DNA of 64,000 nucleotides from DASWJZ01 sp963761005 (GCA_963761005.1 CAVXFK010000027.1:868001-932000); one strand, 5' to 3'. Counted from the stretch's first letter, positions 33,407-43,051 are shown. Notes: generated by a model from the letters alone, not told the origin. Numbers and translations: made by a program.

Positions 33407-34054
33407 ATGACCGACGGCGAGATCACCGCCACAACAGACCATGGCGACGAGGGGTTAACAAGTAGTAACCTCGCGCACGCTACGGACCCGTTTCGGCTTT
33501 TTTCCGAATGGCTTGCGGAGGCGACCGCATCCGAGCCGAACGATCCGAACGCGATGGCGCTCGCGACCGTCGACCGGGACGGGCTGCCGGACGTCCGCAT
33601 GGTGCTCCTGAAGGGCTTCGACCAGACGGGCTTCGTCTTTTATACAAACCTTCAGAGCGCGAAGGGGCGGGAGCTTGCCGCGAATCCGAAGGCGGCGCTC
33701 CTCTTCCACTGGAAGACGCTTCGCCGGCAGGTCAGGGTGCGCGGCGGCGTGACGCCGGTCGCAGACGCCGAGGCCGATGCCTATTTCACGACGCGTCCGC
33801 GGCTCGCCCGTATCGGCGCGTGGGCCAGCCAGCAATCAGAACCGCTCGAGGGCCGCTTGGCGCTCGAGAAGGCCGTCGCGCTCTACACCGCGAAGTTCGC
33901 GGCCGGCGACGTGCCGCGCCCGCCGCACTGGTCCGGCTTCCGCATCGCGCCTGAAGAGATCGAGTTCTGGCGCGACGGCGCCTTCCGCCTGCATCACCGC
34001 GTCCGCTTCGTCCCCTCCGGCACCGGATGGTCGCGGACGATGCTCCAGCCGTGA
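33407..34054 (+). CDS. pdxH: Pyridoxamine/pyridoxine 5'-phosphate oxidase
   Basis: The FMN enzyme that makes pyridoxal 5'-phosphate from PNP or PMP. The 215-residue protein has DPFRLFSEWLAEA, ALATVDRDGLPDVRMVLLK, GFVFYTNLQSAKGRELA, IGAWASQQSEPL and a C-terminal HHRVRFVPSGTGWSRTMLQP, with the conserved Arg/His residues of the PLP site. A GTG three bases upstream is an alternative start. It is followed with a 4-base overlap (GTGA) by pcm. TATAAG at 33372-33377 could be its -10 box, inside the lipoprotein gene. Confidence 0.95.
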   Translation: MTDGEITATTDHGDEGLTSSNLAHATDPFRLFSEWLAEATASEPNDPNAMALATVDRDGLPDVRMVLLKGFDQTGFVFYTNLQSAKGRELAANPKAALLFHWKTLRRQVRVRGGVTPVADAEADAYFTTRPRLARIGAWASQQSEPLEGRLALEKAVALYTAKFAAGDVPRPPHWSGFRIAPEEIEFWRDGAFRLHHRVRFVPSGTGWSRTMLQP

Positions 34055-34728
34055 ACCGGACCGGACGGCAGCCGGAGGGAGGAAATGAATCCGCCGACCG
34101 CTCGGCTGAGCGGGAGGAGATGGTCGCCGTGCAGCTTGTCGCGCGCGGAATCGGCGATGAGCGGGTGCTCGCCGCGTTTCGCAAGGTCCCGCGCGAAATC
34201 TTTGTTTCGCCGGAGCTTTCCACCTCCGCTTACGAGGACAATCCACTCCCGATCGGGGAGGGGCAGACGATCTCGCAGCCTTATGTCGTGGCGCTGATGA
34301 CGGAGGCCGCGAAGATTTCTCCGGGCGCGCGCGTGCTCGAGGTCGGCGCCGGCTCCGGATACGCCGCAGCGATCCTGGCGGAGATCGCGAAAGAGGTGGT
34401 GACGATCGAGCGCCACGCGGCGCTCGCGGAAAGCGCGAGGGATGCGCTTGCGCGCCTCGGCTACCAGAACGTCACGGTGCTCCACGGCGACGGCTCACGC
34501 GGCGTGCCGGAGCGCGCGCCCTACGATGCCATCCTGGTGGCGGCTGGCGCGCCGGCTGCGCCGCAGTCTCTGAAGCAGCAGCTCGCCGAAGGCGGCCGGC
34601 TCGTCATCCCGGTCAGCGTCGACTCGCACCAGGACCTGAAGGTCATCACCCGTCGCGGCGATCGCTTCGAAGAAGAAGACCTCGGCGCGGTCCGTTTCGT
34701 GCCGCTCATGGGCGCGGAAGGCTGGTAG
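34051..34728 (+). CDS. pcm: Protein-L-isoaspartate O-methyltransferase
   Basis: Repairs isoaspartyl residues in damaged proteins using SAM. Visible are MVAVQLVARGIGDERVLAAF, VPREIFVSPEL, PLPIGEGQTISQPYVVALM (the PIMT signature), motif I VLEVGAGSGYAAAILA and RLVIPVS. I prefer a GTG start at 34051 that overlaps the pdxH stop as GTGA; an ATG at 34027 inside pdxH is also open. The first ~30 residues are polar and not conserved. It is co-transcribed with pdxH. Confidence 0.92.
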   Translation: MNRTGRQPEGGNESADRSAEREEMVAVQLVARGIGDERVLAAFRKVPREIFVSPELSTSAYEDNPLPIGEGQTISQPYVVALMTEAAKISPGARVLEVGAGSGYAAAILAEIAKEVVTIERHAALAESARDALARLGYQNVTVLHGDGSRGVPERAPYDAILVAAGAPAAPQSLKQQLAEGGRLVIPVSVDSHQDLKVITRRGDRFEEEDLGAVRFVPLMGAEGW

Positions 34729-34859
34729 TGAATTAGCAGATTCTTCAAAGAAGTGCTTGGGAAGCCGGCGCAATTCTTTCCGAATTCCGCCATTCGAATT
34801 CCATTGCTTTTCCTGTCCGCTTCGCATCCTGTCGTTGTCACTGGAGGTGGCAAACCGAG

Positions 34860-36399
34860 ATGAAGGTGGATGGGGTTCCGGGCACGTGCGTCCGGGATAC
34901 TCTGGGCGATGCGCTGCGCGGCGTCTCGCTGGCCGAGGATGGCCTGCGCTTCAGCTCCGACGCGATACTCCAGCTCTTTGAGAATCTGCCCGTCGCGATC
35001 GGCGTCACGGTCGGCCCGCACCACCGGTTCGTCTACGCGAACAGCCACTACCGCAACGCGCTCATCCCGAATTCCACCGATCCTGTCGGACGCGAAATGC
35101 GGGACGTGCTCGGCGTTGCGCTGCGCTCCGAAACCTATGCGCTTCGTGACCGCGTGCTTTCCGAGGCGCGTGTGCTGCAGGCTCTTGAAGAGCCGATACC
35201 GCCGGAAGCCGATGCTCCGTCGATGTACTGGGACATCACCTATTACCCGCTGCTGGACCCGAACGGGGTCGCAGAGGGAATCCTGGCCTTCGCGGCGGAC
35301 GTGACGCGTCGCGTCAAGGCGCGGAAGGAAGCGGAGCAGCGGGCGGAAGCAGAGCAGCAACGCGCCGAGGAGGCGACGCTCGACCGGGCGCGGCTGGCGC
35401 TTGCCGCCGAGGCGACGGGGCTTGGAATCTGGGAATGGAACGTCGAGACCGGCGAGACCATCTGGTCGGAGCGGCAGAAGGCGATCTGGGGCCTCAAGCC
35501 CGATCATCCCGCCAGCTACGACTATTGGCGCGACAGCATCCACCCGGAAGATCGCGATATCGTACTCAGCCGCCTTCAGTACACGCTCGATCCAAGCTCC
35601 GGCGGCGACCAGATACTCGAGCACAGGATCGTCCGCCCGGACGGCGGCGTGCGCTGGATCTCCTCGCACGGTCGCATGATCTACGACGAGCGGACGCAGC
35701 GGCCGCTGCGGCTGATCGGAACGGTGCTCGACATAACGCAGCGGAAGAACGCCGACGCCGAGCTTCGACAAGCCCTTGAGAGACAGGAAATACTGCTTCG
35801 CGAGGTCAACCATCGCGTCAAGAACAGCCTGCAACTCGTCTCTTCGATGCTGTCGCTGCAAAGCGGCAGGCTCGACGACCCCGAAATGCGCGCGCTGATC
35901 CAGGAGGCGCAGCTCCGAGTGCACGCTGTCGCCTCGGTGCACGAGCGGCTCTATCGCAGCCAGGACTTCAATTCGGTCGACCTTGACATCTTCCTCGAGA
36001 CGCTCTGCCGCGACCTCGAACGGACTGTCGCGGAGGCAGACGCGATCACGGTGGATGTTACCGCTGAGCCTGTGACCGTCGCGAACGACCGCGCCGTTCC
36101 GGCTGCTCTCGATTCTGAACGAGCTTCTGACCAACGCCATCAAATACGCCTATCCCGATCGGCAGGGTACGGTCAGCGTGACGCTTCGGAACGCCGGGGA
36201 GGGCCGGGTGCGCATGACAGTCGCCGACGACGGTATCGGCCTGCCGGACGGCTTTTCCGAGCGCCGCCACGCATCGCTCGGCTATCGCATCATCGAGGGG
36301 CTCGTCCGCCAGATCGACGGCGAGCTCGAAATCGCCGACCGCGAGCGGGGAACTGCGATAGCGGTGAGCTTCAATGTCGCGTCGAGCGGGGATTCTTAA
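34860..36399 (+). CDS. PAS-PAS-HisKA_2 sensor histidine kinase (frameshifted)
   Basis: A soluble kinase of about 512 residues. Two PAS domains (residues ~38-150 and ~180-300: VYANSHYRNALI; WEWNVETGETIWSERQKAIW) are linked by a coiled coil (ARKEAEQRAEAEQQRAEEAT). The HisKA_2 dimerisation box REVNHRVKNSLQLVSSMLSL carries the phospho-accepting histidine. The ATP domain breaks near 36098: the next frame gives LLSILNELLTNAIKYAYPD (N box), VADDGIGLPDGF (G1) and SLGYRIIEGLVRQ. Removing one base gives VRLLSILNELLTNA. No response regulator is adjacent. HisKA_2 kinases are common in Rhizobiales general stress, light and osmotic signalling. Confidence 0.85.
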
Positions 36400-36411
36400 G
36401 GGCAGCGCGCC

Positions 36412-37363
36412 TCAGGTCTTGAGCACGATGCAGCTTCCGCCCGCGCGCTTCAGCTTGCTGCAGAATTCTTCGCCCTCCGCGCGCGTCTCGACCGGAACGC
36501 GGACGCGATAGAAGGCGCGCGTGCCGCGTCCCGCCATGCGCCCGCCGATGATCATCGGCGCGCGATCCGCGAAGAGCGTAGCGAAGCGCTTCGTAAGCTC
36601 CTGATACGCTCCAATCGCGAGCGCCTTGGAGAAACCGCCTGCAACCTGCACGCCCCACGGCGCGTGCGCCGTCTCGATCTCCGGTGTAAGCGACGGCGCA
36701 GGGCCCTTGAGGAGCGCGGCAAGCTGCAAGCAGTCCTTCCCGTCGTCCGCGTCGGCGCGAAGCGTCTCAGCACTCTTCGGGTCGGCCCAGGTGTCGGCCG
36801 AGGCTCCGGTAATCGCGAGCACGTAGTCGCGTGTCTCGGCGGGGAGGGTGCCGTTGTCGTTGAGCCAGTCGTTCACCCGGTCGCGGCCGGCGTTGTAAGC
36901 CGCCGCGGCGAGACCGAGATTGCCGAAGTCGCGCTTCAGGTCGGCGAGCAGGCTCGCCGAAGCGGGGATCGCTGCGGTTGCGTCGAACGGATCGTCGAGA
37001 CCGCGCTCCGCTGCCGTGCCGGGCATGAACTGCGCAATTCCCTGAGCGCCCTTCGGGCTGACGGCATCGTCGCGGAACCGGCTCTCCTTCCAGATCAGCC
37101 GCGTGAAGAAGCCGATGGGGAGATCGTTGTCCGTCGCGGCTGTCTCGATCAGCGTGCAGAGCGCCTTCTGCGCTTCCTCCGGGTCGGCCGTCGTCTGCTC
37201 CGCGTCGGCCGGCTCGGCCTCGGCAGCGACTGGCGGGCGCTGCGGCCGGCTCCGTTACATCCTCCGCCGCGACTGCGGTCGGCGCCACCAAGGCAAGCCA
37301 GGCGGCGAATGCCGTTGCGCGCATTCGCACGCCGAGACGCCTTCGGGAATCGCCTGCGATCAT
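36412..37363 (-). CDS. Lytic transglycosylase with C-terminal SPOR domain (frameshifted)
   Basis: A secreted peptidoglycan-cleaving enzyme of about 316 residues. The signal peptide (TAFAAWLALVAPTAVAAED) lies in the first frame. The second frame, open from about 37231, encodes DNDLPIGFFTRLIWKESRFR with the catalytic Glu in KES, AVSPKGAQGIAQFMPGTA and NLGLAAAAYNAGRDRV, all typical of SLT domains. The C-terminus (WGVQVAGGFSKALAIGAYQE to SCIVLKT) matches a SPOR domain that binds denuded septal glycan. One surplus base near 37231 explains the break. It is convergent with the sensor kinase gene. Confidence 0.83.
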
Positions 37364-37410
37364 GCGGGGCGCTTTACCGCCGCTCGATCGCAGGCGCGAT
37401 CAAGTTCAGG

Positions 37411-38580
37411 TCAGAGCGCCACCCAGCCGGCGTTCTTCTTCGACGAGCGGACGCAGGCGTCGACGAAGGCGACGCCCTTCACGCCGTCCTCGACGGTCGG
37501 GAACATCACCGCCTTGTCGGGCTTCTTGCCGGAGCGCGCGGCGATGATCGCGGCGGCTGCCTCCTTGTAGATGTTGGCGAAGCCTTCGAGGTAGCCCTCC
37601 GGATGCCCCGGCGGCACGCGGGTGACGCGCGCCGCGGCAGCGCCGGCGCCGGCGCCGCCGCGCGTGATCAGCCGCTTCGGCTCGCCGAACGGCGTGAACC
37701 AGAGGTAGTTCGGGTCTTCCTGCGCCCATTCGAGCCCACCCTTCGTGCCGTGCACGCGGAGCACCAGGTGGTTCTCGTTGCCGGGCGCGACCTGGCTCGC
37801 CCAGATCATGCCGCGCGCGCCGTTCTTGTAGCGCAGCATCACGTGGACGTTGTCGTCGAGCTTTCTGCCCTTCACGAAGCTCGTCAGGTCGGCGGAGATT
37901 TCCGACGCGTCGATGCCGGAAACGAAGCAGGCGAGGTTGTAGGCGTGCGTGCCGATATCGCCGACCGCGCCGCCGGCGCCGGAGCGCGCCGGGTCGGTGC
38001 GCCATTCGGCCTGCTTCTGGCCGGTCGATTCGAGCTTCGTCGTCAGCCAGTCCTGCACGTATTCGGCGTGGATCAGCTGGATCGTTCCGAGCTCACCCTT
38101 CTGCACCATCTCGCGCGCCTGCCGCACCATCGGGTAGCCGGTGTAGTTATGGGTCAGCGCGAAGACCTTGCCGGACTTCTGCGCCAGCTCCGCGAGCTTC
38201 TTTGCCTCGCGCAGCGTCGCCGTCAGCGGCTTGTCGCAGATGACGTGGATGCCCTTTTGCAGGAACGCCTTGGCGACGGGAAAATGCATGTGGTTCGGCG
38301 TGACGATGGCGACCACCTCGATGCCGTCGCGAAGTCGCGCCTCGCGCCGTGCCATCTCCTCGAAGCTGCCGTAGCTGCGGTCGTCGGCGAGGCCGAGTTC
38401 CTTGCCGGAGGCCTTGGCGCGCGCCGGGTCCGCGGAGAGGGCACCGGCGACAAGCTCGTACTGGTCGTCGATGCGGGAGGCGATCCTGTGCACGCCGCCG
38501 ATGAAGGCGCCCTGTCCGCCGCCCACCATGCCGAGGCGGATTCTTCCCGAAAACTTCTCGCTGCGTCCTGTGATCGCCAT
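37411..38580 (-). CDS. Gfo/Idh/MocA-family sugar oxidoreductase
   Basis: A 389-residue NAD(P)-dependent oxidoreductase. The N-terminal Rossmann motif is LGMVGGGQGAFIGGVHRIAS, the lysine motif of the family is CDKPLT, and GGAVGDIGTHAYNLACFVSG holds the conserved Asp/His pair. The ATG at 38580 has GGGGAGGAAAG in front. It lies downstream of a TIM-barrel isomerase gene on the same strand, with a palindromic repeat between them. Such pairs oxidise and isomerise sugars or cyclitols; the substrate is not evident. Confidence 0.9.
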   Translation of the reverse strand: MAITGRSEKFSGRIRLGMVGGGQGAFIGGVHRIASRIDDQYELVAGALSADPARAKASGKELGLADDRSYGSFEEMARREARLRDGIEVVAIVTPNHMHFPVAKAFLQKGIHVICDKPLTATLREAKKLAELAQKSGKVFALTHNYTGYPMVRQAREMVQKGELGTIQLIHAEYVQDWLTTKLESTGQKQAEWRTDPARSGAGGAVGDIGTHAYNLACFVSGIDASEISADLTSFVKGRKLDDNVHVMLRYKNGARGMIWASQVAPGNENHLVLRVHGTKGGLEWAQEDPNYLWFTPFGEPKRLITRGGAGAGAAAARVTRVPPGHPEGYLEGFANIYKEAAAAIIAARSGKKPDKAVMFPTVEDGVKGVAFVDACVRSSKKNAGWVAL

Positions 38581-38648
38581 TCTTTCCTCCCCTTAGCCGG
38601 TCCCGCACTCCGCCTGCTGACGATCAGCCGGAGACGGTTGCGCGTCTT

Positions 38649-38771
38649 CCTCTCCCCATCGGGGAGAGGGCGTAGCCGAAGGCGACGGGCGAGGAGGCGT
38701 CGCGGCAACTGGGTGTTCCCTCTCACCGGGCCTCCGCTTTGCTCGGCCCACCTCTCCCCGACGGGGAGAGG
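38649..38771. repeat. Intergenic palindromic repeat (CCTCTCCCC...GGGGAGAGG type)
   Basis: Two hairpins, CCTCTCCCC-ATC-GGGGAGAGG at 38649-38669 and CCTCTCCCCGACGGGGAGAGG at 38751-38771, flank a ~80-base centre. This is a dispersed element common in alphaproteobacterial genomes. It sits between the Gfo/Idh and TIM-barrel genes and may act as a processing or termination hairpin. Confidence 0.65.
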
Positions 38772-38834
38772 AACGCGTCGGGCGTGCGAGGAAATTCCCC
38801 GGCCCATTCCGATGGGTCGCGCCTCCTCGCTCAG

Positions 38835-39888
38835 CTATATCCCGAGCGCTCGTCTGTTCGCCTTCACGTCCATCGCGCCGCCGGCGAAGTCGTCGAAGGC
38901 GTGCGCGGTCACCTTGATGATATGCGCGGCGATGAACGGCGCACCTTCAGCCGCGCCCGTCTCGGCGTCCTTCAGCGCGCATTCCCATTCGAGCACGGCC
39001 CAGCGGTCGTAGTCGTATTCGGCGAGCTTGGAAAAGATCGCGGAGAAATCGACCTGTCCGTCGCCGAGCGAGCGGAAGCGGCCGGCGCGCTTCAGCCAGG
39101 ATTGGAAGCCGGAATAGACGCCCTGCTTGCCGGTCGGGTTGAACTCCGCGTCCTTCACGTGGAAGGCGAAGATGCGCTCGTGGTAGAAGTCGATGAACTC
39201 GACGTAGTCGAGCTGCTGCAGCACGAAGTGCGACGGGTCGTAGTTGATGCCGCAGCGCGGATGGTTGTCGAGGCGTTCGAGGAACATCTCGAAGGTGGCG
39301 CCGTCCATCACGTCTTCGCCTGGATGCAGCTCGTAGCCGACGTCGACGCCGTTGTCCTCGTAGACGTCGAGGATGGGCTTCCAGCGTTTCGCCAACTCGT
39401 CGAAGGCGGTCTCGATCAGGCCGGGCGAGCGCGGTGGCCAAGGATAAAGATAGGGCCAGGCAAGCGCGCCGGTGAACGAGACGCAAGCCTTCAGGCCGAG
39501 ATTGCGCGACGCCTTCGCGCCTTTCTTCATCTGGTCGACGGCCCAGCGCTGGCGCGCCTTCGGATTGCCGTGCACTTCCTTCGGCGCGAAAGCGTCGAAG
39601 CCGACATCGTAGGCCGGATGCACGGCGACGAGCTGGCCTTGCAGATGCGTCGAAAGCTCGGTGATCTCGACGCCCGCCTCGCGGCATGATGCCGGCCACC
39701 TCGTCGCAATAGGTCTTCGAGCTCGCCGCCTTGCCGAGGTCGAACAGGCGGCCGTCCCAGCTCGGGATCTGGATGCCCTCGTAGCCGAGCGAGCCGGCCC
39801 ACTCGGCCATCGCTTTCAGCGAGTTGAACGGCGGCTTGTCGCCGGCGAACTGGGCAAGAAAGATCGCCGGGCCCTTCATTGTCTTCAT
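38835..39888 (-). CDS. Sugar phosphate isomerase/epimerase, AP-endonuclease-2-type TIM barrel (frameshifted)
   Basis: A xylose-isomerase-like TIM-barrel protein of about 350 residues. The first frame starts at 39888 (MKTMKGPAIFLAQFAGDKPP, SLGYEGIQIPSWDGRLFDLG, TYCDEVAGIM). After one surplus base near 39684 the frame continues as REAGVEITELSTHLQGQLVA, then VHPAYDVGFDAFAPKEVHGN, VGYELHPGEDVM, INYDPSHFVLQQLDYVEF, HVKDAEFN and WAVLEWECAL, with the metal-binding Glu, Asp and His residues of the family. It probably acts with the Gfo/Idh enzyme on a sugar or cyclitol. Confidence 0.83.
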
Positions 39889-39918
39889 GGCGGTGGTGTC
39901 CTCCCTCGGCCGCTTGTC

Positions 39919-39937
39919 CCGCCCGGTTTCCGGGCGG
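39919..39937 (-). promoter_or_regulatory. Hairpin upstream of the TIM-barrel gene
   Basis: CCGCCCGG-TTT-CCGGGCGG, a perfect 8-bp stem with a 3-base loop, about 30 bases upstream of the ATG at 39888 and so probably in its 5' leader. It could be an operator or leader hairpin; a link to the divergent ROK regulator is only a guess from position. Confidence 0.3.
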
Positions 39938-40072
39938 CGTTTCGATAGTGATAGCCGGAAGGTCGGCGGCCCCGCAATCGACGAGACCCTTGGCGCGTGC
40001 GTCCGAACGCGAAGCTTTTCTGCGGCTTTTGTGTAGACCCCCGAACTAAATCGACGCTATCTTTGCCGGCCC

Positions 40073-41299
40073 ATGAGCGTCAAGAGCGCCGCAGGATCGC
40101 CAGGCCCGATCGCAACGTTAGAGCCACGTCCGACGGGAAGAGGCGTGAACTCGGCGTGGGTGCGGCGGGTCAACGCCGTGCTCCTGATGCAGGCGCTCCG
40201 CCGTCATCCCGGCAGCTCGCAGCGCGAGCTCGCGGTGCTGACCGGGCTCGACAAGGCAACCGTCTCCGCCGTCACCTCGCAGCTCGTCGAGGCGGGGCTC
40301 GTGGCGCGCTCCACGACGAGCGCCGGGGTCCGCCGTCTCGGCCGGCCGGCGGTTGCGCTGTCAATCCCGCGCTCCGCCGGCTTCGTCCTCGGCGTCAGGC
40401 TCGAGCCCGACGGCATCGAGGTCGTCGCTGCCGATCTCGGCGGGCAGATCGTCGATCGCGAGGAACGGCCCGGATCGAGGTCGCCGCGCGAAGGGATGCG
40501 CTCGCTCGAACAGGCGGCGGCGAAGCTTCGCCAGCGGCTTGCGCCGGTGCCGCTGAAAGCCATCGGGATCGGAGTCCCCGGGCTGGTCGACCGCAAGGGC
40601 CATCTGATCTTCGGCCCGAATCTTGGGTGGCGCGAGGTGCCCCTGCCGGAGATCGCCGCAGCACTCTTTCCAGTGCCGGTCCTGATCGACAACGACACCA
40701 ACGCCGCCGCGATCGCGGAGCGCGAGTTCGGAAGCTGCGCCGGCGTCGACGACTTCATCTATGTCAGCGGGCATTCGGGCGTGGGCGGCGCGATCTTCGT
40801 CGCCGGCCGGCTTTATCGCGGGGCGGAGGGTCTCGCCGGTGAGTTCGGCCATATCCGCATCGTGCCCGGCGGGCGCTCCTGCGCCTGCGGCGGGCAGGGG
40901 TGTCTAGAAACCTACGCGTCCGTGCCGGGGCTGATTGAAAGCCTCGTCGAGCGCGGTGCACCGGCCGACGATCTCACCGAGGTCGCAATGCGCGCGGAGG
41001 CCGGCGATCCGATCGTGCTCGCGCTCCTTGCCGAGACCGGCGACATGATCGGGCGCGCGCTTGGGGGGAGTGTCAACGCGCTCAATCCGAGCCACCTCGT
41101 GCTCGGCGGCAATCTCGCCGTCGTCGCGCCGTGGATGCTGACGGCGCTCAGGAACGCGCTTGCGCGCTCGGCGATGGAACAGCTTGCCGCGCGGCTCAAC
41201 ATCGAGCTTTCGCCGCTCGGCGCCGACGCCGTACCGATGGGCGGCGTGGCGCTCGCCTTGCAGCAGGTCGATGCGGAGCTGATGGAGGGCGCGGCCTAG
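40073..41299 (+). CDS. ROK-family transcriptional repressor
   Basis: A 408-residue NagC/XylR-type regulator. The N-terminal winged helix (residues ~22-90) has SSQRELAVLTGLDKATVSAV. The ROK domain has IGIGVPGLVDRKG, LIDNDTNAAAIAE and a sugar-binding/zinc segment GEFGHIRIVPGGRSCACGGQ then GCLETYAS. It is divergent from the TIM-barrel/Gfo/Idh genes and is their likely regulator. The ligand is unknown; GlcNAc is possible because nagK/nagA-type genes lie 2-4 kb away. Confidence 0.9.
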   Translation: MSVKSAAGSPGPIATLEPRPTGRGVNSAWVRRVNAVLLMQALRRHPGSSQRELAVLTGLDKATVSAVTSQLVEAGLVARSTTSAGVRRLGRPAVALSIPRSAGFVLGVRLEPDGIEVVAADLGGQIVDREERPGSRSPREGMRSLEQAAAKLRQRLAPVPLKAIGIGVPGLVDRKGHLIFGPNLGWREVPLPEIAAALFPVPVLIDNDTNAAAIAEREFGSCAGVDDFIYVSGHSGVGGAIFVAGRLYRGAEGLAGEFGHIRIVPGGRSCACGGQGCLETYASVPGLIESLVERGAPADDLTEVAMRAEAGDPIVLALLAETGDMIGRALGGSVNALNPSHLVLGGNLAVVAPWMLTALRNALARSAMEQLAARLNIELSPLGADAVPMGGVALALQQVDAELMEGAA

Positions 41300-41326
41300 G
41301 GTCGGCTTCGGAGGCCAACTCTTGCG

Positions 41327-41428
41327 CGGTCATCCTCGGGCGCGCGACGCGCGACCCGGGGACCCAGTCTATTGAGGCAGGTCGATTTGGGTTCTTGGGT
41401 CTTCGCTTTGTTCAGCCCGAGAATCACG
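41327..41428. repeat. Intergenic palindromic repeat (CGGTCATCCTCGGG type)
   Basis: Starts GCGGTCATCCTCGGGCGCGC, with an inner inverted repeat GCGCGCGACGCGCG, followed by ACCCGGGGACCCAG and a far arm TTCAGCCCGAGAATCAC. Repeats of this pattern are widespread in Rhizobiales intergenic DNA. It separates the convergent ROK and gamma-glutamyltransferase genes. Confidence 0.55.
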
Positions 41429-41455
41429 CCGCTTCGTTATGGTGCCCGCAGGCGC

Positions 41456-43051
41456 CTAGAACCCGACGGCGCAGCCGTCGCGGCGGCTTTCGGAAGCCGC
41501 GATGTAGCCGTGGTCGACGCGCAGGATCGTTTGTGCCGCGCCGAAATCGAGCAGCGTCCCCTCCGATAGCTTGTGTCCGCGTGCCGTGAGGCCGGCCCGG
41601 GTCTCCGCCGCCATCGACGGCTCGATCCAAATGTCTTCGCCCTCGACGCGCCAGCGCGGCGCATCAATAGCCGTCTGCGGATTCTGTCCGCAAGCGAGCA
41701 TGCGCACCGCCATCTGCGTATGCCCCTGCGGCTGCATGGTTCCGCCCATGACGCCGAAGGCGGCGACCGGCGCGCCATCCTTGGTGATGAAGCCCGGGAT
41801 GATGGTGTTGAGCGGGCGCTTCCTCGGCCCGACGCGGTTCGGGTGGCCGGGCCTGGTCACGAAGCAGGATGCGCGGTTGTTGAGCGCGATCCCGGTGCCC
41901 GGCACGACCACGCCAGAGCCGAAGCTGTGATAGTTCGACTGGATCAGCGAGACCATCATGCCGCTCGCGTCGGCCGCGGCGAGGTAGACGGTTGCGCCGC
42001 GGTTCATGGAGCGGGGCGCCGGAACGGCAATGCGGTCACGCGCAATGCCACGCGCCATGTCGTCGAGCCGTGCGGGGTCGAGCAGGGCGGCCGGCGTCAC
42101 CTCCATCGTGTCGGGATCGGCAACGTGATCGCGCACGTCGGCGACGCCGAGCTTCAGCGCCTCGATCTCAAGATGCACGAGCTCCGGGCTGTCGGGCCGA
42201 AGGCCGTCGATCTCCAGCCGCTCGAGCAAGCCGAGCGCGACAAGCGCAGCGATGCCCTGGCCGTTCGGCGGGATCTCATGGATGCGGTGGCCGCGGAACT
42301 CCACGTCGATCGTGTCGAGGAAGTCGATCGAGTGCGAGGCCATGTCGTCCTCGCCGATGAAGCCGCCACTATCCTTTGCCGCGCGAGCGATCTTCGCCGC
42401 GATCTCGCCGCGATAGAAATCCTCGCCTTCGGTATCGGCGATCTTTGCGAGCGTTGCCACCATATCTCGCCGGCTGAAATATTCGCCGGCCGCCGGCGCG
42501 CGCCCGCGCGGCATGAAGGCGTCGGCAAAGCCCGGCTGGTCCTTCAACCTGTCCACGTTGGCTTTCCAGATTTGTGAGATGATCGGCGAGACGAGGAAGC
42601 CGTCGTTCGCGTAACGGATCGCCGGTTCTACGAGAGTCGCGAAGGGCAGCTTTCCATAGCGGCGATTGAGCTCCACCCAGGCTGCGACCGCGCCGGGAAT
42701 GGTGGCGGAATTCCAGCCCTCGTGCGGCATGGCCGGCTCGGTGAATAGCTTTGGATTCCAGGCGGCGGGCGAGCGGCCCGAGGCGTTCAGGCCGACGAGC
42801 TTCGAGCCGTCCCAGAGGATCGCGAAGAGGTCGCTGCCGAGCCCGTTTCCGGTCGGCTCCACAACGGTCAGCGCGATTGCGGTCGCGACCGCCGCGTCGA
42901 CCGCGTTGCCGCCCTTGGCGAGCATCGTAAGTCCCGCCTGCGCCGCAAGCGGCTGCGTCGTCGCCACGCAATTGCGGGCGAGCACCGGCATGCGGCGCGA
43001 AGGGTAGGGGAAGTCCCAGTAGGAACCTGCAGTCGTTTCGGTGTCGCCCAT
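41456..43051 (-). CDS. Gamma-glutamyltransferase family protein
   Basis: A 531-residue Ntn-hydrolase. The large-subunit region has GGNAVDAAVATAIALTVVEP, TGNGLGSDLFAILW and HEIPPNGQGIAALVAL. The expected autocleavage site and nucleophile threonine lie in NRGATVYLAAAD, followed by FGSGVVVPGTGIALNNR and the MGGTMQPQGHTQ loop. There is no clear signal peptide, so it is probably a cytoplasmic GGT-like or oxamate-amidohydrolase-type enzyme rather than classical periplasmic Ggt. Substrate uncertain. It is divergent from the GlcNAc kinase gene. Confidence 0.87.
   Translation of the reverse strand: MGDTETTAGSYWDFPYPSRRMPVLARNCVATTQPLAAQAGLTMLAKGGNAVDAAVATAIALTVVEPTGNGLGSDLFAILWDGSKLVGLNASGRSPAAWNPKLFTEPAMPHEGWNSATIPGAVAAWVELNRRYGKLPFATLVEPAIRYANDGFLVSPIISQIWKANVDRLKDQPGFADAFMPRGRAPAAGEYFSRRDMVATLAKIADTEGEDFYRGEIAAKIARAAKDSGGFIGEDDMASHSIDFLDTIDVEFRGHRIHEIPPNGQGIAALVALGLLERLEIDGLRPDSPELVHLEIEALKLGVADVRDHVADPDTMEVTPAALLDPARLDDMARGIARDRIAVPAPRSMNRGATVYLAAADASGMMVSLIQSNYHSFGSGVVVPGTGIALNNRASCFVTRPGHPNRVGPRKRPLNTIIPGFITKDGAPVAAFGVMGGTMQPQGHTQMAVRMLACGQNPQTAIDAPRWRVEGEDIWIEPSMAAETRAGLTARGHKLSEGTLLDFGAAQTILRVDHGYIAASESRRDGCAVGF

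Noticed and set aside
36664..39012. 782-codon plus-strand open frame
   Set aside because: It runs antisense through the transglycosylase and Gfo/Idh genes and a repeat, and the product is low-complexity and Arg/Ala-rich.
38835..39888. IolE (inosose dehydratase) for the TIM-barrel gene
   Set aside because: It has the right fold family, but it lies 11 kb from the iol genes, is paired with a Gfo/Idh gene and a ROK regulator, and no IolE-specific motif could be confirmed.
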